Part shown: positions 1 through 7,028 of the stretch, piece by piece
Position numbering within the stretch: the first letter of the stretch is position 1
Layout: each line of letters begins with the position of its first letter
Origin: Nitriliruptoraceae bacterium
GTDB lineage: Bacteria; Actinomycetota; Nitriliruptoria; Nitriliruptorales; Nitriliruptoraceae
NCBI GenBank assembly: GCA_007117945.1
Contig: SKTN01000422.1
Span: 1 to 9,600, forward strand
Length of the DNA: 9,600 bases
Direction of reading: 5' to 3'
Translations under genes and position numbers: made by a program
The notes under the pieces: generated by a model
The model's database searches: none
What the model was told of the DNA's origin: nothing
Seen by the model: the letters and a program-made list of their open reading frames with translations, nothing else

Positions 1-899
1 AGGGCCGCAGCACCGTGCAGCCCGGCCGCGGCACCCAGGGCGCTGACCTGCACCCGGGGAACGGCGCCCAGCAACTCCCGCGCGGCGGTGCGGATCCGCG
101 CGGCGATCGGGGGCGCGGCACCGATGCCCCCGGTCAGCACGACCACGGCGGGGTCCACCAGGGCCTGCAGGGCCAGGATCGTGACGGCGACCTGGCGCGC
201 GAAGGTCGTGAGGACGGCCTCCGCCCCGGCGTCGTCGCTCGCGCGGGCGACCACCGCCTCGACGCTGTCGACCCGCCTGCTGCCACCGGCCGCGTGGTAG
301 GCGTCGAGGAGCCCCACGCTGCCGACCGCCTGCTCGAGGGTCCCCTGGCGGCGGGTGGCGGGGTCCCACGGGTCACCGAACAGCGGGAGGTCGGCGACCT
401 CCGCTGCGAGACCCCGGGACCCCCGCAGCAGGCGACCCTCGCTGATGATCCCGGCGCCGACACCCGTGCCGAGGGACAGCACGACGAGGTCCTCGGTGCC
501 GGCCGCGGAACCCGCGACCTGCTCGCCGACGGCCGCGAGGTTCACGTCGTTGTCCACGCGGACCTCGACGTCGAGGCGCGTGGCCAGGAGCCGGTGGATC
601 GCGACCCCCTCGACGCCGGGGATGTTCTGGCAGCGGGTGAGGCGACCCGTCCGGCGGTCGATCACCCCCGGCATGCCGAGTCCGACGATGTCTGCACCGA
701 CCACTCCCCCGGGTCCAGCGCCGGTGACCGCCGCACAGCCGTCAACCGCCTCGGCGACGGCCTCGAGCAGTGCGGCGAGGCCGGTCGTCGGGGTCGCGAC
801 GTCCACCGGCTGCAGCAGGCCGCCATCCGGGGCGAGCCGGGCCACCCGGATCTTGGTCCCGCCCAGATCGACCGCGATCCGGCCGGTGCCACGCCTCAC
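1..899 (-). CDS. ROK-family sugar kinase, zinc motif absent (3' end cut by window)
   Basis: This is a ROK-fold protein, probably a cytoplasmic kinase that phosphorylates the imported sugar or its oxidised product. The 299 codons seen are close to the full family length of about 300; only the extreme C-terminus is cut off. The phosphate-binding motif is DLGGTK at residues 11-16. VDNDVN at 115-120 carries the presumed catalytic Asp118, and GTGVGAG lies at 144-150. The usual ROK block GHx(9-10)CxCGxxGCxE is missing: the aligned stretch (about 167-189) starts AEVADLPLFGDPWD and ends GTLE, without His or Cys. I chose GTG at 899 because it places DLGGTK near the N-terminus as in the family, and because the upstream in-frame GTG at 950 sits inside a hairpin. 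It follows the dehydrogenase by 73 bases and is the last operon gene visible. Family call is firm; kinase activity and substrate are inferred. Confidence 0.85.
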   Translation of the reverse strand, partial: MRRGTGRIAVDLGGTKIRVARLAPDGGLLQPVDVATPTTGLAALLEAVAEAVDGCAAVTGAGPGGVVGADIVGLGMPGVIDRRTGRLTRCQNIPGVEGVAIHRLLATRLDVEVRVDNDVNLAAVGEQVAGSAAGTEDLVVLSLGTGVGAGIISEGRLLRGSRGLAAEVADLPLFGDPWDPATRRQGTLEQAVGSVGLLDAYHAAGGSRRVDSVEAVVARASDDAGAEAVLTTFARQVAVTILALQALVDPAVVVLTGGIGAAPPIAARIRTAARELLGAVPRVQVSALGAAAGLHGAAA

Positions 900-920
900 T
901 GCCCCGCCCCCGGGGGCCGG

Positions 921-950
921 GTGGGCCGCGGCGATCCCGCCGGGGCCCAC
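921..950 (-). promoter_or_regulatory. Intercistronic stem-loop between dehydrogenase and ROK kinase
   Basis: Plus-strand arms GTGGGCC (921-927) and GGCCCAC (944-950) pair perfectly. Inside them CGGCG (929-933) pairs with CGCCG (938-942) around the loop ATCC, with one G/G mismatch between the two stems. It starts 22 bases after the dehydrogenase stop. No U-tract follows on the transcribed strand, so it is more likely an mRNA-stabilising, processing or attenuating element than a simple intrinsic terminator. The palindrome CCCCCGGGGG (907-916) follows just before the kinase start. Confidence 0.6.
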
Positions 951-972
951 CTGCCAGCGACCACGGGCTGGC

Positions 973-2232
973 TCACCGACCCCGCCCGGCGAGGGGGTCC
1001 CAGGTCCCCTGGGCGACCTGCGGCACGTAGTCATCGAGGTCGAGGTCCTTGAGGTCGACCGTGCGCCGGGACTCGGCGGACAGGTAGGCCGCCATCATCA
1101 GTTCGGTGACGACCAGCCCGTCATACACGGTCTCGCGCGGGCGGTGTCCCGCACGGAACGCTGCCACCATGTGCCGGTTCTCACCGGTGTAGCCGTAGGT
1201 CATGGCCTCGTCCTCGAGCAGCGGCATCAGCCCCTGCTCGGAGTTCTGCTTCTCCACGAGGTCCTCGCCCTGCTCGCCCTGCAGGGCACGGCTGAGGAAG
1301 ATGCGCGCGGGCGTGTCGAGGGTGTTGACCTGGGCGGAGTACTCGGGTCCGAGCAGCTCGAAGGACAGCCGCAGGCCCGCCCCGACGTAGCTCCAGGAGG
1401 TCGTCGCCTCGGCGATCACCAGGTCGCCGTCGCCGTTGCGGAACTCCACCGTGGCGCGGGCGTAGTCCTCGGCCGGATGGCGGTGGTAGTCCACCTCGCC
1501 GGGGTAGGTGGCGGCCAGCTCGTCGGCGTAGCGCTCGCGGGTCCACTTCAGGCCCGCGATGCTGGCGCTCACCGACAACGGCGTCAGCCAGGTGCCCGCA
1601 TCCTGCCCCGGTGGGGTCAGCAGGTAGCGGCTGGCCTCGATCGAGTGGCACATCATGTCGCTGAGGACGCCGCCACCCTGCAGCTGCGCGTTCCAGAACC
1701 AGGCGCGGTGCGGTCCGGAGTGCTCCTCGGCGCTGCGCGCCAGGTAGGGCGCGCCCGCCAGGCTCGCGCCGCGGGCCCACACGATCTCCTTGGCGCGACC
1801 GAGCCCGGGTGCGAAGACCTGGTTCTCCAGGTAGCCCGCCTCCAGCCCGGCACCCTCGATCGCGGCGACGACCCGCTTGGCCTCCGCGAGCGTGCGTGCC
1901 AGGGGCTTCTCCACGGCGATGCCCCTCAGCTCGGCGCGGCCCGCACTGACCTCCTCACAGATGCGCTCGATCGTCTCGACGCGCACGTGGTTGGGTGTGG
2001 TGACCCACACGGCGTCCACGCGCGGGTCGCGCACCAGTTCGGCCAGGTCGTCGGTGACGGTCGGTTCCCCGACGCCGAGCGCACGACACCGCTCCGCCAG
2101 GGCACGTGCGGTGGCGTCGTTGCGGCTCTGGATCGCGACGATGTCACCGCCCCGTACCCCCGTCCAGCTCTGCGCGTGGAAGTTGGCGATGAAGCCGCTG
2201 CCCACGATGCCGATTCCCAGGTTGTCCGTCAC
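973..2232 (-). CDS. Gfo/Idh/MocA-family NAD(P)-dependent sugar oxidoreductase
   Basis: A 419-residue cytoplasmic dehydrogenase expected to oxidise or reduce a sugar, polyol or sugar derivative with NAD(P). The N-terminal Rossmann fold shows GSGFIA at residues 11-16 (GxGxxA). The family EKP motif is at 108-110 and carries the catalytic Lys109. GGGVLSDMMCHSIE at 187-200 provides the usual Asp192/His196 pair of the active site. SRN at 36-38, after the second beta strand, could contact a 2'-phosphate and hint at NADP, but this is weak. The protein is longer than the common 330-390 residues because of the C-terminal domain (about 240-345). GTG at 2232 is preceded by AAAGG at 2244-2240 with a 7-base spacer. 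It lies 24 bases after permease 2, so it is very likely co-transcribed. The substrate is unknown; an inositol, sugar-acid or aldose role would all fit. Confidence 0.9.
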   Translation of the reverse strand: MTDNLGIGIVGSGFIANFHAQSWTGVRGGDIVAIQSRNDATARALAERCRALGVGEPTVTDDLAELVRDPRVDAVWVTTPNHVRVETIERICEEVSAGRAELRGIAVEKPLARTLAEAKRVVAAIEGAGLEAGYLENQVFAPGLGRAKEIVWARGASLAGAPYLARSAEEHSGPHRAWFWNAQLQGGGVLSDMMCHSIEASRYLLTPPGQDAGTWLTPLSVSASIAGLKWTRERYADELAATYPGEVDYHRHPAEDYARATVEFRNGDGDLVIAEATTSWSYVGAGLRLSFELLGPEYSAQVNTLDTPARIFLSRALQGEQGEDLVEKQNSEQGLMPLLEDEAMTYGYTGENRHMVAAFRAGHRPRETVYDGLVVTELMMAAYLSAESRRTVDLKDLDLDDYVPQVAQGTWDPLAGRGR

Positions 2233-2256
2233 GTCCGTGCCTTTCCCTTGCGATGA

Positions 2257-3246
2257 CTACTGGCGGAGTCGCCGCTGGCGCCCATACAGCGACAGCAGCA
2301 CGATGAGGATCACCCCGTTGACGACCTGGCGGCCGGCCGCCGGGATGTCGAGCACGATCAGCAGGTTGCGCATGGTCTGGAGCACCACGGCGCCGACCGC
2401 GGTGCCCAGGTAGCCGCCGATACCGCCGGCCAGGGTCGTCCCGCCGATCACGACGGCGGCGATCGAGATGAGCTGGTACTGGTCGGCGAGGTTGATGGAG
2501 GCCGCGCCGGCGAAGCCCAGGAGCATGATGCCGCCGAGCGCCGCGTACAGCGAGGAGGCCACGTACAGCAGCACCAGGTTGCGCTGGACGTTGATGCCCG
2601 ACAGGAAAGCGGCCTCACGGTTCGCCCCCAGGGCGTAGACGCGGCGCCCGAAGGTCGTGCGCCGCAGCAGCCAGATGGTGCACACCGCCACGACCAACCA
2701 GATCCACACCGACCCGCGCACGCCACCGAGCGCGGTGCCGTTCACCACCTGGCTGAGCACCGCCGGGGCACGACCCTCGGGTTGTCCGCCGGAGTAGACG
2801 CGGATGATGCCGGTGACCACCCCCACCATGCCCAGGGTCATCACCAGGGGCGGGATGCGCAGGTAGGCCACGCCGATGCCGTTGGCCAGGCCGATCAGGC
2901 CGCAGTAGGCGAAGGCCGCCGCGATCGCCACGAGCAGCCGCTCGTCCTCCCCCTGGCTGACCTGGGCAACGACCACGGTGGAGAAGGTGGCGATCTTGCC
3001 CACCGAGAGGTCGATGCCCTCGCCGCCGCCGAGGATGACGATGGTCTGCCCAGCGGCGATCACCCCGAGGAAGGCGGCGATCCGCAGGGTGTTGACGAAG
3101 GAGCCGTAGGAGGCGAACCCCGGGGCGACGAGGTTGCCGGCGGCGAACAGGGCCAGCAGCACCAGCAGGGACAGGACCACGGGGTTGCGGAGCAGGTCGC
3201 GCGGTTCGGCGAGCTGCGCACGGTCGCGGAGCGTGGCGAGGTTCAT
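2257..3246 (-). CDS. Sugar ABC transporter permease 2 (RbsC-like, BPD_transp_2)
   Basis: A 329-residue inner-membrane permease of the carbohydrate-uptake-2 type. Hydrophobic segments run through the protein, for example at residues 23-40, 56-72, 104-127, 134-149, 181-194, 224-247 and 258-275. Family landmarks are GIDLSVG (77-83), the cytoplasmic coupling stretch YALGANREAAFLSGI (204-218) and GGTTLAGGIGG (268-278). The start is ATG at 3246, which overlaps the stop of permease 1 as ATGA and has GGAGG upstream at 3259-3255 with an 8-base spacer. The frame stays open further upstream, but that extension is charged, non-membrane and antisense-like, so I rejected it. It differs clearly in sequence from permease 1, so the pair probably forms a heterodimeric channel, as YtfT/YjfF or RhaP/RhaQ do. 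Confidence 0.93.
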   Translation of the reverse strand: MNLATLRDRAQLAEPRDLLRNPVVLSLLVLLALFAAGNLVAPGFASYGSFVNTLRIAAFLGVIAAGQTIVILGGGEGIDLSVGKIATFSTVVVAQVSQGEDERLLVAIAAAFAYCGLIGLANGIGVAYLRIPPLVMTLGMVGVVTGIIRVYSGGQPEGRAPAVLSQVVNGTALGGVRGSVWIWLVVAVCTIWLLRRTTFGRRVYALGANREAAFLSGINVQRNLVLLYVASSLYAALGGIMLLGFAGAASINLADQYQLISIAAVVIGGTTLAGGIGGYLGTAVGAVVLQTMRNLLIVLDIPAAGRQVVNGVILIVLLSLYGRQRRLRQ

Positions 3247-4238
3247 CGGCCCCGCCTCCGCCCGGACCACAGTCCGGCCAGCGCCAAGGCGAGGATCACC
3301 AGCAGACCGTCGATCAGCTGCCGGACGTCCGTCGGTGGCCGCAGGGCCACGAGCAGGCTGGTCAACAGCTGCAGTACCAGCACCCCGATGATGGTGCCGC
3401 CGGCGCCGCCCGCGCCGCCCGACAGCCGGGTGCCGCCGATCACCAGGGCCGCGATCGAGGCCAGGGTGAGCCCCCCGCCCGCCAGCGCATCGGCGGAGCC
3501 GGAGTTGGCGAGCATGGCGAAGGAGCCGATCGCCGCGTAGGCACCGCCGATGACGTAGGTCAGCACCTGCACCCGTGCGACCCGGACGCCCGTGGCGAAG
3601 GCGGCCTGCTCGTCGCCCCCCACGGCGTAGACGTGGCGCAGCAGCCGGGTGCGCTTCAGCACCAGCCAGCTGAGCCCGATCAGCAGCAGCAGCCACGCGG
3701 CGTTCGGGATACCCAGGAGGGTGTCGCGGTAGCCGAGCACGATGACGTCCGGCATCCGCGGTGCGGCTGCGGTACCGGGGGGCAGCACGTAGAGGGCCAG
3801 GCCGGCCCACACGAAGCTGGTCGCGAAGGTCGCGACGATGGGTTGCAGCCGGACGATGGCGACCAGCAGACCGTTGACCAGCCCGCAGGCCGCACCCGTG
3901 GCCAGCCCCGCGAGCAGTGCCGCCGGCAGCCCCCAGGGCTCCACCACGGACACGGTGACGACGCTGGACAGGGTGGCGATCACACCGATCGACAGGTCGA
4001 TGCCGCGGCCGAGGACGATCACCGTCTGGCCGACCGCCACGGCCGCCAGGGGGATCACGTTGGCGAAGATGGAGCGGATGTTGAAGGCGGTCAGGAAGTT
4101 GTCCGCCACCACCAGGTTGGCGAACAGGGTGGCCAGCAGCAGCGCGATGGCGGTGGTGATCGGGAGCCGGCCCTGCAACAGCCAGGTGCGCGCGTCCCTG
4201 AGCAGGGTGGTCGTCGGCGGCAGGGTGGGCGTCTTCAT
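3243..4238 (-). CDS. Sugar ABC transporter permease 1 (RbsC-like, BPD_transp_2)
   Basis: A 331-residue inner-membrane permease of the ribose/simple-sugar class. Hydrophobic stretches occur at about residues 26-45, 60-77, 83-99, 104-129, 134-152, 180-195, 223-245, 258-269 and 281-299. Landmarks shared with permease 2 are GRGIDLSIG (77-85), VYAVGGDEQAAFATGV (203-218) and GGTRLSGGAGG (268-278). ATG at 4238 overlaps the ATPase stop in ATGA, and its own TGA overlaps the ATG of permease 2, so the three genes are translationally linked. The ribosome-binding site is weak (AGG about 10 bases upstream), which fits re-initiation by ribosomes leaving the ATPase gene. The short Gly-rich segment near 273-281 is a minor oddity. 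Confidence 0.93.
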   Translation of the reverse strand: MKTPTLPPTTTLLRDARTWLLQGRLPITTAIALLLATLFANLVVADNFLTAFNIRSIFANVIPLAAVAVGQTVIVLGRGIDLSIGVIATLSSVVTVSVVEPWGLPAALLAGLATGAACGLVNGLLVAIVRLQPIVATFATSFVWAGLALYVLPPGTAAAPRMPDVIVLGYRDTLLGIPNAAWLLLLIGLSWLVLKRTRLLRHVYAVGGDEQAAFATGVRVARVQVLTYVIGGAYAAIGSFAMLANSGSADALAGGGLTLASIAALVIGGTRLSGGAGGAGGTIIGVLVLQLLTSLLVALRPPTDVRQLIDGLLVILALALAGLWSGRRRGR

Positions 4239-5758
4239 GTCGCCGCGACCTGGAGGGAGTCCGCGACCAGTCGGTCCCGGGTCAGCTCGTTGCCGGAGAG
4301 CTCGCTGACGACCCGGCCCTCGAAGAACACGAGGACCCGGTGGCTCAGCGCCAGCAGCTCGTCGTCATCGCTGGAGTTCAGCAGCACGGCGACGCCCTGC
4401 TCGGTCAGCGCGGTGATCACCTCGTAGAGCTCGGCCTTGGCACGCACGTCGATCCCCTTGGTCGGATCGTCGAGCAGCACGACGCGTGGGTCGGTCAGGA
4501 GCCACTTGCCGACCACCACCTTCTGCTGGTTGCCCCCCGACAGGGTCATGACGCCGTCGTCCAGGGACCCGTACTTGATCTGCAGCTGCTCGCCGGCACG
4601 GACCGCGGCCGCGCGTTCCGCGGCGTCGGAGAGCACACCGAACCGCGCACGGCCCCGCATGCTCGGCACCGTGAGGTTCTCCAGGATCGGCCGCACCGGG
4701 AACAGCCCCTCGCGGCCGCGGTTGCCGGGGACCAGGGCGATGCCGTGATCCACCGCCTGCTTCGGGCGTCGAGGCAGCGCGGGCTGACCGTCGATCGTGA
4801 CGCTGCCCCCGCGGATCCGTACGGCCCCGAACAGGGCGTTCAGCAACGCTGACTGCCCCTGCCCCGCGAGCCCGCCGAGGCCGAGCACCTCACCGGCGGC
4901 GACGCGGCAGCTGATGTCCTGGAGCCGGTCGGTGGTCAGCCCTTCCACCTCGAGGCGGGGCACATCGCGGGCCGCCTCCAGGGACGCCGCGCCGCGGCCC
5001 TCAACCACCTCCTGGGCCGGGGCGGTGACCGAGCCCACCATCAGCTCGACCAACTCGGCCTCGGTGGTCTCCGCGAGCTCCACCGCACCGGCCACGGCAC
5101 CGTTGCGCAGCACCGTGGCACGGTCGCACAGGTCGTAGATCTCCCCGAGCCGGTGGGAGGTGAACAGCACCAGGGCCCCTGCGGCCCGCAGCTCCCGGAC
5201 CACCGCGCTGACCACCTCGACCTGGGCGCTGTACAGCGACGCGGTCGCCTCGTCGAGCACGAGGATGTCGGGCTCCCGGGCGATGGCCTTGGCGATCTCC
5301 ACGATCTGCTGCTCACCGGGGCTCAGGGACCCGACGGGTGCCTGCAGCGGCAGGGTGTTGCCGTGGAAGGCCGGTGCGAACCGTTCGAGGAGGGCCGCCG
5401 CCCGCTCGCGGTCCCGGCGGCGCTGCACGAACCCGAGTCGGGTGCTCTCGAAGGCCAGCACGATGTTGGCGGTCACGCTGAGATCGGGGACCAGGCTCAG
5501 CTCCTGGAACACCGCGGAGATGCCGCGGTGGTGTGCGTCCTGGGGTCGGTCGATGCGGGTGTCGGCCCCGTCCACCTCGATGGAGGCGCGGTCCGGTGCG
5601 ACCACGCCGGTGAGGATCTTGTTCAGCGTGCTCTTGCCGGAGCCGTTGGCACCGAGCAGTCCGTGGACCTCGCCGCGCTCAGCCGACAGGCTGGCGTCGT
5701 CGAGGGCGACGACCCCGCCGTAGCGCTTGTCGACGCCCCGCATCTCGAGGAATGCCAC
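4235..5758 (-). CDS. Sugar ABC transporter ATP-binding protein with two NBDs (RbsA/MglA-like)
   Basis: A 507-residue cytoplasmic ATPase with two fused nucleotide-binding domains, the usual length for ribose/galactose-type importers. NBD1 has Walker A GANGSGKST (36-44), Q-loop Gln85, signature LSPGEQ (145-150), Walker B ILVLDE (165-170) and the H-loop SH (201-202). NBD2 has a degenerate Walker A (GLAGQGQSA, about 296-304), as is normal for this class, an intact signature LSGGNQ (406-411) and Walker B VVLLDD (426-431). Asp431 stands where Glu is usual, and NBD1 reads DEAT instead of DEPT. GTG at 5758 was chosen because AGGAG (5771-5767) lies 8 bases upstream and the sequence then enters the NBD directly. 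The longer in-frame start at 5869 would add a Pro/His-rich stretch read through the intergenic hairpin. It follows the binding-protein gene by 119 bases and overlaps permease 1 by 4. Confidence 0.93.
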   Translation of the reverse strand: MAFLEMRGVDKRYGGVVALDDASLSAERGEVHGLLGANGSGKSTLNKILTGVVAPDRASIEVDGADTRIDRPQDAHHRGISAVFQELSLVPDLSVTANIVLAFESTRLGFVQRRRDRERAAALLERFAPAFHGNTLPLQAPVGSLSPGEQQIVEIAKAIAREPDILVLDEATASLYSAQVEVVSAVVRELRAAGALVLFTSHRLGEIYDLCDRATVLRNGAVAGAVELAETTEAELVELMVGSVTAPAQEVVEGRGAASLEAARDVPRLEVEGLTTDRLQDISCRVAAGEVLGLGGLAGQGQSALLNALFGAVRIRGGSVTIDGQPALPRRPKQAVDHGIALVPGNRGREGLFPVRPILENLTVPSMRGRARFGVLSDAAERAAAVRAGEQLQIKYGSLDDGVMTLSGGNQQKVVVGKWLLTDPRVVLLDDPTKGIDVRAKAELYEVITALTEQGVAVLLNSSDDDELLALSHRVLVFFEGRVVSELSGNELTRDRLVADSLQVAAT

Positions 5759-5824
5759 GGATCCGGCTCCTGCATGGTCGTGGTGTCCTGGCCACACCGT
5801 CGGTGCGACCACCCTGGGGTGTGG

Positions 5825-5865
5825 GGGTGGTCCCGGTCCACACCGAGGTGGGACCGGGACCACCC
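5825..5865 (-). promoter_or_regulatory. Strong intercistronic hairpin between binding protein and ATPase genes
   Basis: Plus-strand GGGTGGTCCCGGTCC (5825-5839) and GGACCGGGACCACCC (5851-5865) are perfect 15-base inverted repeats. The 11-base centre can add a CAC/GTG pairing. The hairpin begins 12 bases after the binding-protein stop, and the ATPase start is 66 bases beyond it. There is no U-tract. Stem-loops at this place in binding-protein transporter operons (the malE/malF type) are known to protect the upstream message, so the binding protein is made in excess of the membrane parts. A third CCACCC copy at 5809-5814 could pair with 5825-5830 instead. Confidence 0.75.
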
Positions 5866-5877
5866 GCACCGGTCAGG

Positions 5878-7011
5878 TCACTGGAAGAACTGCGCGACCT
5901 CGTCCTCGGACAGCATGACGTCGAGGGAGTAGCCGTCGGGCTCGCCCTCGGCGCGCTCCAGCGCCTCGTCGAGGGTCGCGTTGGTGAAGCTGTCCGGCAG
6001 GGGCAGCAGCAGGGTGTTGCCATCGGTCAGCTGGGACTCGTCGATCTGCTCACCCTGGAGCTCCATGAGCGCGACCCGCAGCGCGGTGACCGCGACGCCG
6101 GGAGGGTTGATGACGCCGATGGTGTCGACATCGTTCTCCTCCCACAGGCGCAGGTACCCGGCGCGGGCCTCGCCCGTGGTCACCAGGTCGAGGCGATCCG
6201 CGTCGATCAGCGCCCTGAGGACACCTTCGGCGACGCCGTCCTGGGCCCACACGCCGTCGATCTGGTCGCCGTACTGGCTCAGCAGCTCCTGCATGACGCT
6301 CTGGCCCTCAGCCTGGCTCCAGTCCGCGTTGGTGTTGGCGAGTACCTCGATGTTGGCGTCCTCGAACACGCTCATCGCGCCGCCGACCCGCGCTTCGTTG
6401 GCCGGGTGGCCCGCGATGCCGTTGACCATCACGATCTCCGCACCCTCACCGACCTGGTCAGCGAGCCACTCCGCGGAGATCTGCGCCCACTGACCCTGGT
6501 CGATCACCACGTTGGTCACGCTCTCGCTGGTGACCGCCTGGTCGACGGCGTAGATCAGCACGCCCTCCGCGGCGGCCTCGTCGAAGGCGGCGTTGAGGGC
6601 GTCGGGCGAGTTCGGGTTGATGATGATGGCGTCGACACCGGCGTTGACCAGGTTGCGGATCTGCTCGATCTGCCCGGCCTCGTCGACGTCGTCGTTCTCG
6701 ATGATCAGCTCGTCGATGAGCCCCTGGTCCTGGTACTCGGCCACCGCCTCCTCGAGGTTGGCGATCATCTGGGTGCGCCACTCGCTGGCGGTGAAGCCGT
6801 TGCTGACGCCGATGGTGAAGGGCCCGGCATCGGGTGCCGCATCCTCGGTCTCGTCCTCGTCCTCGTCGGGGTCGGCCTCCTCCGTGGTGTCGGTGTCGGG
6901 GTCAGGGTCGGCCGTGTCGGCCTCCTCACCGTTGCCGCATGCTGCGAGCACGAGCGCGAGCGCGAGCCCGAGCCCGAGCCACCTCGTCGTGCGTTGACGG
7001 AACGAACGCAT
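5878..7011 (-). CDS. Sugar ABC transporter substrate-binding lipoprotein (RbsB-like, Peripla_BP_4)
   Basis: A 377-residue extracytoplasmic lipoprotein that should capture a sugar and deliver it to the permease pair. Residues 1-24 form a lipoprotein signal: Arg at 3, 5, 7 and 10, a Leu-rich core 11-22, and lipobox LAAC with Cys25. Residues 29-63 are a low-complexity Asp/Glu/Thr/Pro linker. The type 1 periplasmic-binding fold starts at PFTIGVSNGF (64-73), followed by SEWRTQM. INPNSPDALNAAFDEA (131-146) and the DQ pairs near 157 and 171 are typical ligand-cleft regions. ATG at 7011 was chosen over the in-frame ATG at 7092 because it places the signal peptide first and has GGGAGG (7022-7017) 5 bases upstream. 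Strong hairpins flank the gene on both sides, which fits high and separately set expression. Pentose, hexose or polyol specificity cannot be read. Confidence 0.93.
   Translation of the reverse strand: MRSFRQRTTRWLGLGLALALVLAACGNGEEADTADPDPDTDTTEEADPDEDEDETEDAAPDAGPFTIGVSNGFTASEWRTQMIANLEEAVAEYQDQGLIDELIIENDDVDEAGQIEQIRNLVNAGVDAIIINPNSPDALNAAFDEAAAEGVLIYAVDQAVTSESVTNVVIDQGQWAQISAEWLADQVGEGAEIVMVNGIAGHPANEARVGGAMSVFEDANIEVLANTNADWSQAEGQSVMQELLSQYGDQIDGVWAQDGVAEGVLRALIDADRLDLVTTGEARAGYLRLWEENDVDTIGVINPPGVAVTALRVALMELQGEQIDESQLTDGNTLLLPLPDSFTNATLDEALERAEGEPDGYSLDVMLSEDEVAQFFQ
6946..6981 (-). repeat. Six-unit hexanucleotide repeat encoding the signal-peptide core
   Basis: On the coding strand six consecutive hexamers of the form NNNCTC encode WL-GL-GL-AL-AL-VL. 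The plus-strand units are GAGCAC, GAGCGC, GAGCGC, GAGCCC, GAGCCC and GAGCCA. Loss or gain of one unit removes or adds two residues of the hydrophobic core without shifting the frame. Confidence 0.8.
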
Positions 7012-7028
7012 CCTTGCCTCCCTCTCCT

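Noticed and set aside
900..950. GTG at 950 as the ROK kinase start
   Set aside because: It lies at the edge of a strong hairpin, adds a Gly/Pro/Ala leader not seen in the family, and has no better ribosome-binding site than GTG 899.
355..2256. Long open frame on the plus strand (633 codons)
   Set aside because: It is antisense to the ROK kinase and the dehydrogenase, both of which have clear family motifs. Long antisense frames are expected at this GC content, and the translation is Arg/Pro/Ser/Ala-rich without recognisable domains.
3247..3810. 517-codon extended version of permease 2
   Set aside because: The extra N-terminal part overlaps permease 1 out of frame, is not hydrophobic in the right way, and ignores the ATGA-coupled ATG at 3246.
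2782..4427. Plus-strand frames opposite the permeases, rich in Gln, His, Asp and Gly
   Set aside because: They are the composition expected from the complement of membrane-protein codons in GC-rich DNA and have no recognisable motif.
5759..5869. Longer ATPase start at 5869
   Set aside because: The extension is Pro/His/Arg-rich and comes from the intergenic hairpin. GTG 5758 has AGGAG 8 bases upstream.
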